From positions 62,001 through 126,000 of the forward strand of contig CAVVYA010000020.1 of assembly GCA_963752345.1 (NCBI GenBank): DNA of 64,000 nucleotides, read 5' to 3'. Below, in pieces: positions 36,548 to 46,483 of this stretch. The DNA is from CAVVYA01 sp963752345. Its GTDB lineage: Bacteria > Pseudomonadota > Alphaproteobacteria > SMXQ01. How positions within the stretch are numbered: position 1 is the stretch's first letter; the number at the start of each line of letters is the position of its first letter. The position numbers and the translations under genes were made by a program. A model generated the notes under the pieces. It saw nothing but the letters and a program-made list of their open reading frames with translations. It was not told where the DNA came from and did no database searches.

Positions 36548-37489
36548 ATGATGAACGCCAACGCGACCCTCGACGATCTGCGTGGGGAAATCGACGAGAT
36601 CGACGGCGCCATCCACGAGCTGTTGATGCGGCGCGCCCTGCTGGCCGAGCGAATCGGCGCCGTAAAGGACGATTCCGCGCGCAGCGACGGCGCCGTCGGG
36701 ATGGCTGCCTATCTGCGCCCCGGGCGCGAGGCCGCCGTGTTGCGGCGGTTGGTGCGGCGCCACAGCGGGTCCTTTCCGCTGCTGTCCTTGGTGCGGCTTT
36801 GGCGCGAGATCATATCGTCGCTGCTGCGCCTTCAGGGGCCGTTCTCGGTCGCCGTGCTCAGCGTGGCGGATAATCCCGGCTTCTGGGACCTGGCGCGCGA
36901 CCATTACGGCTCGACGACGCCGATGACACCGTGTCAGAGCCCGATCCAGGTGCTGCGCGAAGTGGCCGAGGGCCGCGCCACGGTCGGCGTTCTGCCCTTC
37001 CCGGAGGAAGGCGAAGCGGCGCCATGGTGGCCGCTCGTGGCGAGCACCCGCGCCAACGAGCCCAAGGTCATTGCCCGCCTGCCGTTCGTCGCATTGGCGA
37101 GCGCCGGCGGCAGCCGGGCCCCGGTCTCGGCCGTCGCCATCGCCTGCCTCGCGCCCGAGGAGACCGGCGACGACCGGTCGCTGCTGACCCTGGAAATCGC
37201 CGAGGAATTGAGCCGCGCCCGGCTGACCCATGCGCTGGCCGTCGGTCGGTCTGCCCGCCCTGCTGCAGGTCGCCGGACCGGCCGCACGGCGGCCGGACCG
37301 GCGGGCTCTATCTGATCGAGACCGAAGGCTTCGTCGACCTTCGATGACCCCCGCCTGGCCAAGCTCGCCGACGCGCTGGGCAGCGCGCTCAGCCGCGTCA
37401 CCGTGCTCGGCGTCTATCCGGCCCCGATCGTCTCGCTCGACGAGCCAGTGCGCAAGCTCGGTGCCGCCGCGGGCGCCGGCCGGTCATGA
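36548..37489 (+). CDS. Chorismate mutase-type protein of the aromatic operon (frame breaks near 37245, 37300 and 37335)
   Basis: About 313 residues. The N-terminal AroQ-type chorismate mutase domain (LDDLRGEIDEIDGAIHELLM, then RALLAERIGAVK) is clear. The rest resembles the poorly characterised C-terminal part found in alphaproteobacterial CM proteins ahead of hisC and tyrC; it is not a clear prephenate dehydratase. The frame is lost near 37245; the parts VGLPALLQVAG, TGGLYLIETEGFVDL and DDPRLAKLADALG appear in successive frames and lead to TGA 37489, which overlaps the hisC start. ATG 36548 is preferred over the TTG 11 codons earlier. Converts chorismate to prephenate for Phe/Tyr synthesis. 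Confidence 0.75.
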
Positions 37490-38635
37490 GCGCGCCGCCG
37501 AACCACAAGCCACCCAGCCACCGGGCGCCGCTCGGGCTCAGTCCGCGGCCCGGCATCCTCGAGATCGAGGCCTATGTCGGCGGCAAGTCGAAGATCGCCG
37601 GGCGCGACAAGGTCGATCAAGCTGTCCTCCAACGAAAGCGCGCTGGGCCCGAGCCCGCGCGCGCTGGCGGCCTATCAGAAGGCCGCCGCCGACATGCACC
37701 GCTATCCCGACGGCGGCAGCATCGCCTTGCGCGAGGCGATCGGCACGCGCTTCGGCTTCGATCCCGACCGTATCGTGTGCGGCGCCGGCTCCGACGAATT
37801 GCTCGGCCTGCTCGGCCGCGCCTATGCCGGGCCAGGCGACGAGGTGGTCTATTCCGAGCACGGCTTCCTGATCTATCCGATCGTCGCGCATTCGGTCGGC
37901 GCCACGCCGGTCAAGGCGGGCGAGACCAACCTGACGAGCGACGTCGACAAGCTGCTCGCCAAGGTGACGCCGCGCACGCGCCTGCTCTACATCGCCAATC
38001 CGAACAATCCGACCGGCAGCTACATCTCCGGCCACCGCGCTCGCGCGCCTGCGCCGCGAGCTGCCGGCCGGCGTGCTGCTGGTGATCGACGCGGCCTACG
38101 CCGAATTCGTCACCGCCAACGACTACGAGGCGGGTGCCGCACTGGTCGACGCCGCGGTCGATGCCGGCGACAATGTGGTGATGACGCGCACCTTCTCGAA
38201 AATCTTCGCCATGGGCGGCATGCGGCTGGGCTGGGCCTATTGCCCGCCGACGGTCGCCGACCTGCTCAACCGGTTGCGCATGCCGTTCAATGTGTCCGCC
38301 GCGGCCCAGGCCGCCGGCATCGCGGCGCTCGAGGATGTCGCCTTCGCCAGCGAGGCGCGCGATCACAACGAAAAATGGCGCGGCTGGCTGACGGCGGAAT
38401 TGCACAACCTCGGCTATCGCGTGCATCCGAGCGTCGCCAATTTCGTGCTCGTGCAGTTCGCCGGCGGCGCGCCAGCAGGCGCGAGGCGGCCGACAACTTC
38501 CTGGCCGCGCGCGGCATCATCGCCCGCCAGGTCGACAAATACGGCCTGCCCGACTGCCTGCGCATCACCATCGGACTCGAGCACGAGATGCGCGCCGTGG
38601 CCGAGGCGCTGGCCGCCTTTCGAAAGGCCGGCTGA
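37486..38635 (+). CDS. hisC: Histidinol-phosphate / aromatic aminotransferase (frame breaks near 37614, 38037 and 38478)
   Basis: A fold-type I PLP aminotransferase of about 380 residues. MSAPPNHKPPSHRAPLG starts at ATG 37486 (overlaps the previous stop). One extra G near 37614 hides KVIKLSSNESALGPS. Then VCGAGSDELLGL, the NPNNPTGSYIS loop, DAAYAEFV and the PLP-lysine region TFSKIFAMGGMRLGW follow, and the end READNFLAARG is regained after a missing base near 38478. Placed between chorismate mutase and prephenate dehydrogenase, it probably transaminates prephenate, phenylpyruvate or hydroxyphenylpyruvate, perhaps also histidinol phosphate. TGATG overlap links it to tyrC. Confidence 0.82.
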
Positions 38636-39697
38636 TGGCGAAACCGAAACGCACCGCCAAGAAAGCGCCGGCCGCGAAGCGCGCTGCGAAAAAGGCCGCC
38701 CGCGCGAAGGCGGCTGTCAAAAACTCCGCCGCGAAGGCGACGAGCAAAACGTCGTCCGCGGCAAAATCGCGCACGCGCGCGTCGGCGAAGAAACCGATTG
38801 CCAGGCGCGCCAAGGCGCCGCCGATGTTCAACCGCCTGGCGTTGATCGGGCTTGGCCTGATCGGTTCGTCGATCGCCTGGGCGGCGAAGAAGCAGGGGTT
38901 GGTCGGCAGCGTCGTCGGCACGGCGCGCACGCCGGCGACCCGGCGCACCGCGCAGCGGCTCGGCTTCGTCGACGAAACGGTCGCCACGGCGGCCGAAGCG
39001 GTCGCCGGGCGCCGACCTGGTCATCATCTGCACGCCGGTCGGCACCTACAAGCAGATCGCCGAGGAGATCGCGCCCCATCTGGCGCCCGGCGCCATCCTG
39101 TCGGACGTCGGCTCGGTCAAGCAGACCGTGGTGCGCGACGTCTCGCCGTTCTTGCCCGAAGGCGTGCAGTTCGTGCCCGGCCACCCGATCGCCGGCACCG
39201 AGCATTCCGGCCCCGAGTCCGGCTTCGCCGAACTGTTCGAGGGGCGCTGGTGCATTCTCACGCCCGTCGCCGACACGGACGCCAAGGCTGTGGCCAAGCT
39301 GCGCAGGTTCTGGGAGCGCATCGGCTCCAAGGTCGACATCATGGACGCGGCGCACCACGACAAGGTGCTGGCCATCACGTCGCATCTGCCGCACCTGATC
39401 GCCTACACCATCGTCGGCACGGCGACCGATCTGGAAAATCATCTCAAGGGCGAGGTGATCAAGTTCGCCGCCAGCGGCTTTCGCGATTTCACGCGCATCG
39501 CCGCGTCCGATCCGGTGATGTGGCGCGACATCTTCCTCAACAACAAGGATGCCGTGCTCGAGATGATCGGCCGGCTGTCCGAGGATCTCGCCGCGATGCA
39601 GCGCGCCATCCGGTGGGGCGAGGGCGACAAGCTGCAGGAGCTGTTCACCCGCACCCGCGCCATCCGCCGCAGCATCGTCAAGGCCGGCCAGGCCTGA
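38635..39697 (+). CDS. tyrC: Prephenate/arogenate dehydrogenase with a Lys/Ala-rich N-terminal extension (frame break near 39010)
   Basis: The NAD-dependent enzyme begins FNRLALIGLGLIGSS and continues ADLVIICTPVGTY, VGSVKQTVV, GHPIAGTEHSG and AITSHLPHLIAY, all typical of TyrA/TyrC dehydrogenases. One extra G near 39010 shifts the frame (AVAGADLV is restored without it). The start that overlaps hisC (TGATG at 38635) adds about 63 residues rich in Lys, Ala and Arg, like a histone H1 tail, before the usual Met at 38824. No membrane or export signal. It makes 4-hydroxyphenylpyruvate or tyrosine. The extension is in frame and coupled to hisC, so it may be real. Confidence 0.83.
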
Positions 39698-39714
39698 CGC
39701 TTCCTCCATCTTAA

Positions 39715-39965
39715 ATCGTCATCGCCCGGCTTGAATCCGGGCCATCCACGACACCGACTTGATCGGCGCCATCAACCGTGCGGGCGTGCCGCAACGGCGG
39801 CAACACTTCGATCGTCATCCTCAGACTTGATCCGATCGGGCCATCTCGTGCGGGCGGCGGCAACACTTCGAATCGTTATCCTCGAACTTGATCCGAGGAT
39901 CCATGCACAGGTCTATGGGTTGACTCATGGATACCTCGGGTCAAGCCCGAGGACGACGAACAGAA
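39715..39965. repeat. Cluster of REP-like palindromic intergenic elements
   Basis: Four related units in one gap. Inverted repeats are GCCCGG/CCGGGC (39724-39742), ATCCTCG/CGAGGAT (39878-39900) and CCTCGGG/CCCGAGG (39934-39952). Two direct copies of about 50 bases (about 39796-39849 and 39856-39905) share cggcggcaacacttcga and cttgatccgat/cgag. A cousin lies at 55326. Such cttgatccg-containing palindromes are common between convergent genes in alphaproteobacteria; here they sit between convergent tyrC and exoD. Confidence 0.65.
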
Positions 39966-39994
39966 ATGGTAAAACACGACGGCGGAACGCCGGC

Positions 39995-40627
39995 CTAATA
40001 GAAGAATTCGTCGATCAAGTGCCAGGCGCCGACGACAATGGCGCCGACGATGAGGAGCGAGCCGAGCGTGGCGCCCAGGCCCATCAGGGTGAAGAAGCCG
40101 TCGCGCTCCAGCATGCCCAACGCGAACAGGCAGCAGGCCATGGCGGGCAGCCAGTTGCCGCCGGGAATCGGCAGGAACAGGATGAAGCCGAGCAGCAGCA
40201 CGAGGGCGCCGATGACGTTTTCCATCGGCGGCACGGTAAAGAGGATGAGCCGCGGCTTGACCAGTTTCTCGAACTTCTGGACCCAGGGAATCGCCAAGGT
40301 GACGACCGCGGCGACCTTGCCGGTCGGCAGCTTGATATTGGCGAGGTAGGACGGCAGCCACATCCGGCGCAGCCCGAGCACGAGCTGCATCGCGGGCAGC
40401 ATGATCAGCAGGCCGAAGATCGTCGACATGCCGGGAATTTGCGGAATGATGTTGGGCAGGGCCATCAGCAGGATGATGGCGCCGAACGCGCGCGAGCCGA
40501 GGCGGTCGACCACCCAGCCGAACGACACCTTTTCGCCGTCCAGCCCGTCGAGCAGATGACGCAGCAGATCGGACGTCTTCGGGTGCGCCTGCTGATGAGG
40601 CGGCTCGTTGTCCCCGGGTTGCGACAT
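39995..40627 (-). CDS. ExoD-family membrane protein
   Basis: A 210-residue protein with an N-terminal soluble part (SDLLRHLLDGLDGEKVSFGWVVDRLGSRAFG) characteristic of ExoD, then about five membrane helices (for example AIILLMALPNIIPQIPG and NVIGALVLLLGFILFLPIPG). ExoD was named for an effect on exopolysaccharide production in rhizobia; the biochemical role is unclear. It follows the DUF2125 gene by nine bases on the same strand. Confidence 0.85.
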   Translation of the reverse strand: MSQPGDNEPPHQQAHPKTSDLLRHLLDGLDGEKVSFGWVVDRLGSRAFGAIILLMALPNIIPQIPGMSTIFGLLIMLPAMQLVLGLRRMWLPSYLANIKLPTGKVAAVVTLAIPWVQKFEKLVKPRLILFTVPPMENVIGALVLLLGFILFLPIPGGNWLPAMACCLFALGMLERDGFFTLMGLGATLGSLLIVGAIVVGAWHLIDEFFY

Positions 40628-40636
40628 GATTCCCGC

Positions 40637-41683
40637 CTAGTCCGGCCACGCGATGGGCGGCAGCATCATCAGGGCGACAGGCCCGAGCGACAGGCGCTGA
40701 TTCTGGATGGTGATGGGGACGGCGATCTCGGGAGGCCCGCCGAGCAGGCGCGGCGGCTTGGCCAGCAACGTGAGCAGCGCCTTGGCCGAATCGGCTTCGT
40801 TCTTCTGGATCGTGCCGGCGGCGGTCAGTGCGTCGATGGTCTCGTTGAAGCCGGTGATGGTCGCGGTCAGCGCGGCGAGCGGCTGCAGGTTCTCGTCGAG
40901 CGCCACGGTTCCGACGGCGACCACATTGAGCGGCCCCCAGCGCAGTTCCAGTGCGGTGATCTCCACGGTGCCGCCCGTGTCGCGCCAGGCGGTCGCCGAG
41001 GCGCGCGTGAAGGAGCGCTCGAACGGTCCCATGATTTCGCCCTCGAGGCGAGCGACATCGATCTTCCGGCTGCGGAATTGCTCGGGCAGGCTGCCCTGAG
41101 GCAGCATGACGTCGTCGAGCTCGAAGGCGAACCGGGCGGAGGCTTTCAGATGATCGACCACGTCGCGCAGATGCACGACTTCGAAGTCGAGGGCATGGAC
41201 GGTCAGCGGCGGCTCATTGTTCACCCGTACGCTCAGCGCCTCGCCGTGCACCGCATAGAGGGTTTCGCCGCGGCTGCTGCGGTAGCGCGCTTCGGCGTCC
41301 TTGGCGGCGACCAGCAGCGCGACCGGAACGCCGACGATCGTGATGTCGAGCTTGTGCTCGCCCGGAAACCGCGCGCGGCCGCGCGGCACGAAGGGCGACA
41401 TGCGCAGCCGCACGCTCGGCCCTTCCCAGCGCCAGGGCGATTTCGACTGGGGCCGCCCCAGGACGGGCCGGTCGACTTGCACCCGGAACCACAGGGGGAA
41501 CCCGCTGAGCTGAAAATTCTGATAGGACACCTCGCCGCCCTGGGCGCGCCACTGGGCTTCCCAGATCGCGACCGTGGCCTTCAGCCGCTCGGCCCCGTAG
41601 AGCCAGAACATCGAGACGCCGCCAGCCACCAGGGCGAGGATGACGCAGGCGAGGATGGTAAGCCGTCGGGCGACGTTGGCCAT
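40637..41683 (-). CDS. DUF2125-type envelope protein
   Basis: A 348-residue protein with one N-terminal membrane anchor (about 7-25, LTILACVILALVAGGVSMFWLY) and a long periplasmic beta-rich part. Start ATG 41683 is placed directly before the anchor; 29 further open codons upstream look non-coding. Sequence features (FRVQVDRPVLGRP, NVVAVGTVALDENLQPLA) fit DUF2125 proteins, which resemble AsmA-like periplasmic repeats. Function unknown. Probably co-transcribed with exoD; divergent from chaC. Confidence 0.72.
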   Translation of the reverse strand: MANVARRLTILACVILALVAGGVSMFWLYGAERLKATVAIWEAQWRAQGGEVSYQNFQLSGFPLWFRVQVDRPVLGRPQSKSPWRWEGPSVRLRMSPFVPRGRARFPGEHKLDITIVGVPVALLVAAKDAEARYRSSRGETLYAVHGEALSVRVNNEPPLTVHALDFEVVHLRDVVDHLKASARFAFELDDVMLPQGSLPEQFRSRKIDVARLEGEIMGPFERSFTRASATAWRDTGGTVEITALELRWGPLNVVAVGTVALDENLQPLAALTATITGFNETIDALTAAGTIQKNEADSAKALLTLLAKPPRLLGGPPEIAVPITIQNQRLSLGPVALMMLPPIAWPD

Positions 41684-41758
41684 GATGGTGCAATACATCC
41701 GATCCGGGTCAAGAGGGTTACTTGTATAGTCTGACGGCTGCAACCGGTCGAGAGGGCG

Positions 41759-42316
41759 ATGGCAGAGCAAAAGAATTCAGGCGCGGCGCGAGGCACCGGG
41801 GTGTGGCTGTTCGCCTATGGCTCGATCATGTGGAACCCGGCGTTCGCCTTCGCCGAAAGCGCGCCCGCCCTGCTGCGCGGCTGGCACCGGGCCTTCTGCA
41901 TCTATTCCTATCGCTACCGCGGCACGCCGGAAAAGCCGGGGCTGGTGCTCGGGCTCGACCGCGGCGGCTCGTGCCGGGGCGTGGTCTTCCGCCTGCCCGA
42001 CGAACAGGCGGCGGCCATCGTCGAGCAGTGCGATACGCGCGAGCTGGTGACCGGGGTCTATATCCGCCGCCAGGTGACGGTCGAGACCGACGGCGGGCCG
42101 GTGACCGGCTGGGCCTATGTCACCGACCGCAAGCACAAGCAATATGCCGGCAAGCTCGACGAGGCGGAAAAGGCCCGGCTGATCGCGCAGGGGATCAATC
42201 CTCAGGGCGCGACGAACATCGAATATCTCGAAAATACCGTGCGGCATCTAGCCGACCTCGGCATTGATGATCCATACTTGCGCAGACTGTGGAACAGGGT
42301 GGAGAAGAACAAATGA
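41759..42316 (+). CDS. ChaC-type gamma-glutamylcyclotransferase
   Basis: A 185-residue protein with the family's opening motif FAYGSIMWNPAF, followed by RAFCIYSYRYRGTPEKPGLVLGL and a later GWAYVT. ChaC enzymes degrade glutathione to 5-oxoproline and Cys-Gly. Start ATG 41759. Its last codons overlap the start of the next gene by ATGA. A glutathione theme recurs nearby (GST, glyoxalase II). Confidence 0.9.
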   Translation: MAEQKNSGAARGTGVWLFAYGSIMWNPAFAFAESAPALLRGWHRAFCIYSYRYRGTPEKPGLVLGLDRGGSCRGVVFRLPDEQAAAIVEQCDTRELVTGVYIRRQVTVETDGGPVTGWAYVTDRKHKQYAGKLDEAEKARLIAQGINPQGATNIEYLENTVRHLADLGIDDPYLRRLWNRVEKNK

Positions 42317-43056
42317 GCTACGAAGGGATGATCGCCGAAACCGTGCGCGTGCGCGGCGACAAGGGTGATTTGATCGACGGCTATGCGGCGCGGCCGTTGG
42401 GCCAGGGGCCGCTGGCCGGCGTCATCGTCGTCCATCACATGCCCGGCTTCGACGAATGGACGCGCGAGGTGGTGCGCCGGATCGCCCATCACGGCTACAA
42501 CGCGGTCGCGCCCGACCTGCACTTCCGCCAGGGACCCGGCACGCCGACGGAAAAGGCCGACCGGGTGCGCGAGATGGGCGGTCAGATCGACACGCAGGTG
42601 ATCGCGGATCTCGGCGGCGGCGAGCGCTATCTGCGCGACCTGCCGACCAGCAACGGCAAGGTCGGCCTGATCGGCTTCTGCTCGGGCGGCCGCGTCGCCT
42701 ACATGGCCTCGGCCAAGATGCCGACGCTGGCCTGCGCGGTCGACTGCTGGGGCGGCAACGTCGCCTCGCCGCCCGCCAAGCCGAGCAAGAACCAGCCGGT
42801 GGCGCCGATCGACATGACCGCGGACATCGCCATGCCGCTGCTCGGCCTGTTCGGCAACGAGGACAAGAATCCGGCCCCCGAGCAGGTCGACCGCATCGAG
42901 GCCGCGCTGAAGCAGCACAACAAGACATACGAATTCCACCGCTACGACGGCGTCGGCCACGCCTTCTTCAACTGGTTCGGCGAGCGTTACTCCGCCGAGC
43001 AGGCCCAGGACGGCTGGAGCAAGGTGTTCGGCTTCTTCGAGAAACATCTGCGCTGA
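42313..43056 (+). CDS. Dienelactone hydrolase family protein
   Basis: A 247-residue alpha/beta hydrolase. Nucleophile Cys in GFCSGG, Asp in FGNEDKNP, His in GVGHAFFN give the Cys-Asp-His triad of dienelactone hydrolases. ATG 42313 overlaps the chaC stop (ATGA). DLHs open enol-lactones from chlorocatechol breakdown, but many relatives have other substrates; no chlorocatechol genes lie nearby. Confidence 0.88.
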   Translation: MSYEGMIAETVRVRGDKGDLIDGYAARPLGQGPLAGVIVVHHMPGFDEWTREVVRRIAHHGYNAVAPDLHFRQGPGTPTEKADRVREMGGQIDTQVIADLGGGERYLRDLPTSNGKVGLIGFCSGGRVAYMASAKMPTLACAVDCWGGNVASPPAKPSKNQPVAPIDMTADIAMPLLGLFGNEDKNPAPEQVDRIEAALKQHNKTYEFHRYDGVGHAFFNWFGERYSAEQAQDGWSKVFGFFEKHLR

Positions 43057-43075
43057 GGTTCGAAGGCGGCGTAGC

Positions 43076-43613
43076 TCACGCTTTCGGGCTGATGAGGTGG
43101 TCGCTGATCGTCCGCATCGGCAGGATCAAGCGGCGCGTATCGGGCAGCTTGATGAAGCCGTGAGCGCGATAGAAACTTTCGGCGGCGTCATCGATCGCAT
43201 CGACAATGACCATGCATGAGCCGACCTGGGCGGCGTTCTCCCAGGCCTTGCGAAGCGCGCGAGCGAGCATCAGCGAACCCAGTCCCCGGCCTTGTTCGTC
43301 TTGCGCGACAGCCAGCCGTCCGATGAGGGTGGCGCTGACCACGGGATGGCGGGGAAGATGTCGGCGCGCCGTTTCGGGGACGGCGGTTTGGTTTAGGCTG
43401 AAGGCACAGAGAGTGAAATAGCCAAGGATCCTGCGCGGCGCTTCGGCTGCCGTAAGCACGAACACCGCATTGGCTTTCCGCCGCATGTCTTGAGTGGCGA
43501 GCGTCTTGAGGTAGAGATCGATGAGACTCGATGCCGCAGACGAATGCACTGCGGTCATGGCGGTTGACGTCGAGCGGTTCGAGCCTGTAGTCAAAACCGG
43601 CAGGCTTGACCAC
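43076..43613 (-). CDS. GNAT-family toxin (TacT-like), frame break near 43530
   Basis: An acetyltransferase of about 178 residues. The first frame starts at GTG 43613 (MVKPAGFDYRLEPLDVNRHD, FVCGIES), overlapping the antitoxin stop by one base. It then shifts near 43530 into the frame LIDLYLKTLATQDMRRKANAVFVL, with the GNAT core IGRLAVAQDEQGRGLGSLML and ESFYRAHGF. The layout matches toxins that acetylate the amino acid on charged tRNA and so block translation. The break may be sequence error or real inactivation; both parts look well conserved. Confidence 0.75.
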
Positions 43614-43915
43614 TAGGATGCTAGCCGCGTGCGTTCCTTCTTGAAGGCGCGTTTGAGCCGCGCATTGACCTTCGGCGGATTTACCAGGGCGTCGAAGAAG
43701 GCTTGCTGGTCACGCACCGATAGGACGAGTGTTTCATGGCTTGCGATCGTCCGGCGCGCGGCTTCGGTCATCGCCGTCAGGCAAAAATCGGTCACATTGC
43801 GCCGCTCCAGCGTGGCGGCCCGTTCGACCAGCGCCTTGGTTTGCTTATCCACGCGGAAAGCCAGCCGCGCCTCGCGGGTGCGATTGTCGCGGCTATTGGG
43901 CTTGCGGTCGGGCAT
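43613..43915 (-). CDS. DUF1778 antitoxin (TacA-like)
   Basis: A 100-residue protein with a ribbon-helix-helix N-terminal part (REARLAFRVDKQTKALVERAATLERRNV) and the DUF1778 continuation TDFCLTAMTEAARRTI. It ends with a basic tail (RLKRAFKKERTRLAS) expected to neutralise the GNAT toxin encoded directly downstream. Such antitoxins repress their own operon through the RHH domain. Confidence 0.88.
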   Translation of the reverse strand: MPDRKPNSRDNRTREARLAFRVDKQTKALVERAATLERRNVTDFCLTAMTEAARRTIASHETLVLSVRDQQAFFDALVNPPKVNARLKRAFKKERTRLAS

Positions 43916-43940
43916 GGCTGCGCTCCTGGTGTCTCACCAC

Positions 43941-43969
43941 AGTGTATGGCCAGCGGACGTACAAAACAA
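43941..43969 (-). promoter_or_regulatory. Candidate promoter of the toxin-antitoxin pair
   Basis: On the minus strand TTGTTT (43964-43969), 17-base spacer and TACACT (43941-43946), some 25 bases upstream of the antitoxin start. The imperfect palindrome CCATACACTGTGG overlaps the -10 and could be the antitoxin operator. Confidence 0.4.
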
Positions 43970-44083
43970 GCGCAGCTCCATTGCGAGAAAACTCGTCAGT
44001 TTTCGTCCTTCGCGGTTCCCTCGCGATAGATGGTTCACCCGGCGGTGGCTTGCAAACGGGGGCGGCTATACGCTCCGTCGTTT

Positions 44084-46411
44084 TCACCCGCACTTCGAAT
44101 AGGCGCAGCTCACGCAGACGTCGCAGCCTTCCTGGCGCACCAGGCTGGCCTGGGCGCATTTCGGGCATTGGCGGAAGCGCGCGTCGGCGCGCACGTCGTG
44201 CAGGTTGACGACCTGCTTTTCCATGTCGCGCTGGCCCTCGCGGCGCTCCTTCGGATTGGGCAGCACGCCGATCTCGATCATGTGATGCTCGATGACCTCG
44301 CCGATGGCGGCGAGCAGCGAGGGCACGTAGCGGCCCTCCATCCACTGGCCGCCGCGCGGATCGAACACCGCCTTCAATTCCTCGACGACGAACGACACGT
44401 CGCCGCCGCGGCGGAACACCGCCGAGATCATGCGCGTCAGCGCCGACCGTCCAGGCGTAATGCTCCATGTTCTTCGAGTTGATGAAGATCTCGAAGGGCC
44501 GCACGCGGCCGTCCTGCACGATGTCGTTGATGGTGATGTAGATCGCGTGCTCGGATTCCGGCCAGCGCAGCTTGTAGGTGCGGCCGGGCAGCTCCTCGGG
44601 CCGGCTCGAGCGGCTGGGTCATGTAGACGACGCCGCCCGCCTCGTAGCGGTCCTCGGCGCGCAGCTCGGGCGATTCGAGCGGCAGCTCCTGCTGGCCTTC
44701 CTCGGCGTCCTTCTTGACCTCGAGCACCGAGCCGGTGATCGCGTTCGGGCGATAGGTCGTGCAGCCCTTGCAGCCGAGCTCGTAGGCCTGGACAGTAGAC
44801 GTCCTTGAAGTCCTCGAAGTCGATGTCGGCCGGCAGTTGATGGTCTTGGAGATCGAGCTGTCGATGTATTTCTGCACCGACCGCCTGCATCACCACATGC
44901 TCCGACGGGCGCAGGGTCTGGGCGTCGACGAAATAGTCGGGCAGCGGCGTGTTCTCGCCCTTCAGGCGGCGGAACAGGCGGAAGGCGTAGTCGCTGACCT
45001 CTTCCTCCTTGCGCGTGCCGTCGGGCAGCAGGACGTTGCGCGTATAGGTGAAGCTGAACACCGGCTCGAGACCCGACGAGACATTGTCGGCGAACAGCGA
45101 GATCGTGCCGGTCGGCGCGATCGAGGTGAGCAGCGCGTTGCGGATGCCGTGCTCGGCGATGGCCTCGCGCACGTCGGCGTCCATCTCGCGGATGGTCTCG
45201 CCGGCGAGATAAGCGTCGCGGTCGAACAGCGGGAACGGCGCCCTTCTCGCGCGCCAGATCGGCCGAGGCGAGATAGGCCGCTGCGCGAGATCTCGCGCAT
45301 CCACTGCTCGGTCAGCGCGATGGCCGCCTTCGAGCCGTAGCGCGCGCGGCACATGATCAGCGCGTCGGCCAGGCCGGTGACGCCGAGCCCGATGCGGCGC
45401 TTGGCCGCGCGCCTCGTGGGTCTGCGCCTCGAGCGGGAAGCGCGACACGTCGATCACGTTGTCCATCATGCGCACGGCGGTGGCGACCAGCTCGCGCAGC
45501 CGGGCGAGGTCGAGCGTGGCGTTCTCCTCGAACGGGTTGCTCACCAGGCGCGCCAGATTGATCGAGCCGAGCAGGCAGGCGCCATAGGGCGGCAGCGGCT
45601 GCTCGCCGCACGGGTTGGTGGCGCTGATCGTCTCGCAGTAGTGCAGATTGTTGCGCCGGTTGATGCGGTCGATGAAGATCACGCCCGGCTCGGCGAAGGC
45701 GTAGGTCGCGCGCATGATGCTGTCCCACAGGCGCGCGCGCGTTGACCGTGCGGAACACGGTGCCGTCGAACGACAGATCCCACGGCGCGTCCTCCTTCAC
45801 CGCCTGCCATGAAGGCGTCGGTGACCAGGACCGACAGGTTGAACATGCGCAGCCGGCCCGGCTCGCGCTTGGCCTCGATGAAGGCCTCGATGTCGGGGTG
45901 GTCGCAGCGCATGGTCGCCATCATGGCGCCGCGGCGCGAGCCCGCGCTCATGATGGTGCGGCACATGGCGTCCCACACGTCCATGAAGCACAGGGGGCCC
46001 GAGGCGTCGGCGCCGACGCCCTTCACCGGCGCGCCCTTGGGCCGCAGGGTCGAGAAATCGTAGCCGATGCCGCCGCCCTGCTGCATGGTCAGCGCGGCTT
46101 CCTTGCAGATGCTCGAAGATGCCGCCCATGTCGTCCGGGATGGTGCCCATGACGAAGCAGTTGAACAGGGTCACGTTGCGCCCCGTGCCGGCGCCGGCGA
46201 TGATCCGGCCGGCGGGCAGAAAGGCGAAATCCTCCAGGGCCTTGGTGAAGCGGTCGGTCCACAGGGCCTGGTCCGTTTCGGGCTCGGCCAGGGCCGTGGC
46301 GATGCGCCGCCAGGTGTCCTCGATGGTTTTGTCCACAGGGGCGCCGGACTCGTTTTTCAGACGGTATTTCATGTCCCAGATCTGCTGGGAAATCGCTGCG
46401 ACGCCGGCCAT
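44084..46411 (-). CDS. nrdJ: Adenosylcobalamin-dependent (class II) ribonucleotide reductase, about ten frame breaks
   Basis: Family motifs run collinearly over the whole span, about 775 residues. The N-terminal part reads FAFLPAGRIIAGAG and TLFNCFVMGT; then come QQGGGIGYDFS, SGPLCFMDVWDAMC, NPCGEQPLPPYGACLLGSIN (active-site Asn-Cys-Glu region), SIAPTGTISL, the TSCPD-type region (FVVEELKAVFDP) and a Cys-rich end (CPKCAQASLV, CDVCVSCAYSKCG) that passes electrons. Breaks lie near 46102, 45808, 45735, 45410, 45290, 45240, 44880, 44835, 44793, 44612 and 44450; several are one extra base. Makes deoxyribonucleotides without oxygen or iron-tyrosyl radical but needs adenosylcobalamin. Every catalytic region survives, so loss of function is unlikely. 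Confidence 0.85.
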
Positions 46412-46435
46412 GCCGATCCCTTATGTTCGCCCCAC

Positions 46436-46444
46436 TGTGGATAA
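46436..46444 (-). promoter_or_regulatory. DnaA box upstream of nrdJ
   Basis: TTATCCACA on the minus strand, an exact match to the DnaA consensus, 25 bases before the nrdJ start. DnaA controls ribonucleotide reductase genes in some bacteria. Confidence 0.5.
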
Positions 46445-46483
46445 CTGCCCCGTCCCGCGTCAAGTGGGCCGACAGCCGGTCCA

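Noticed and set aside
39731..41734. Plus-strand open frame of 667 codons across the REP cluster, exoD and the DUF2125 gene
   Set aside because: Antisense to two membrane proteins and passes through repeats; the composition is that of a GC-driven shadow.
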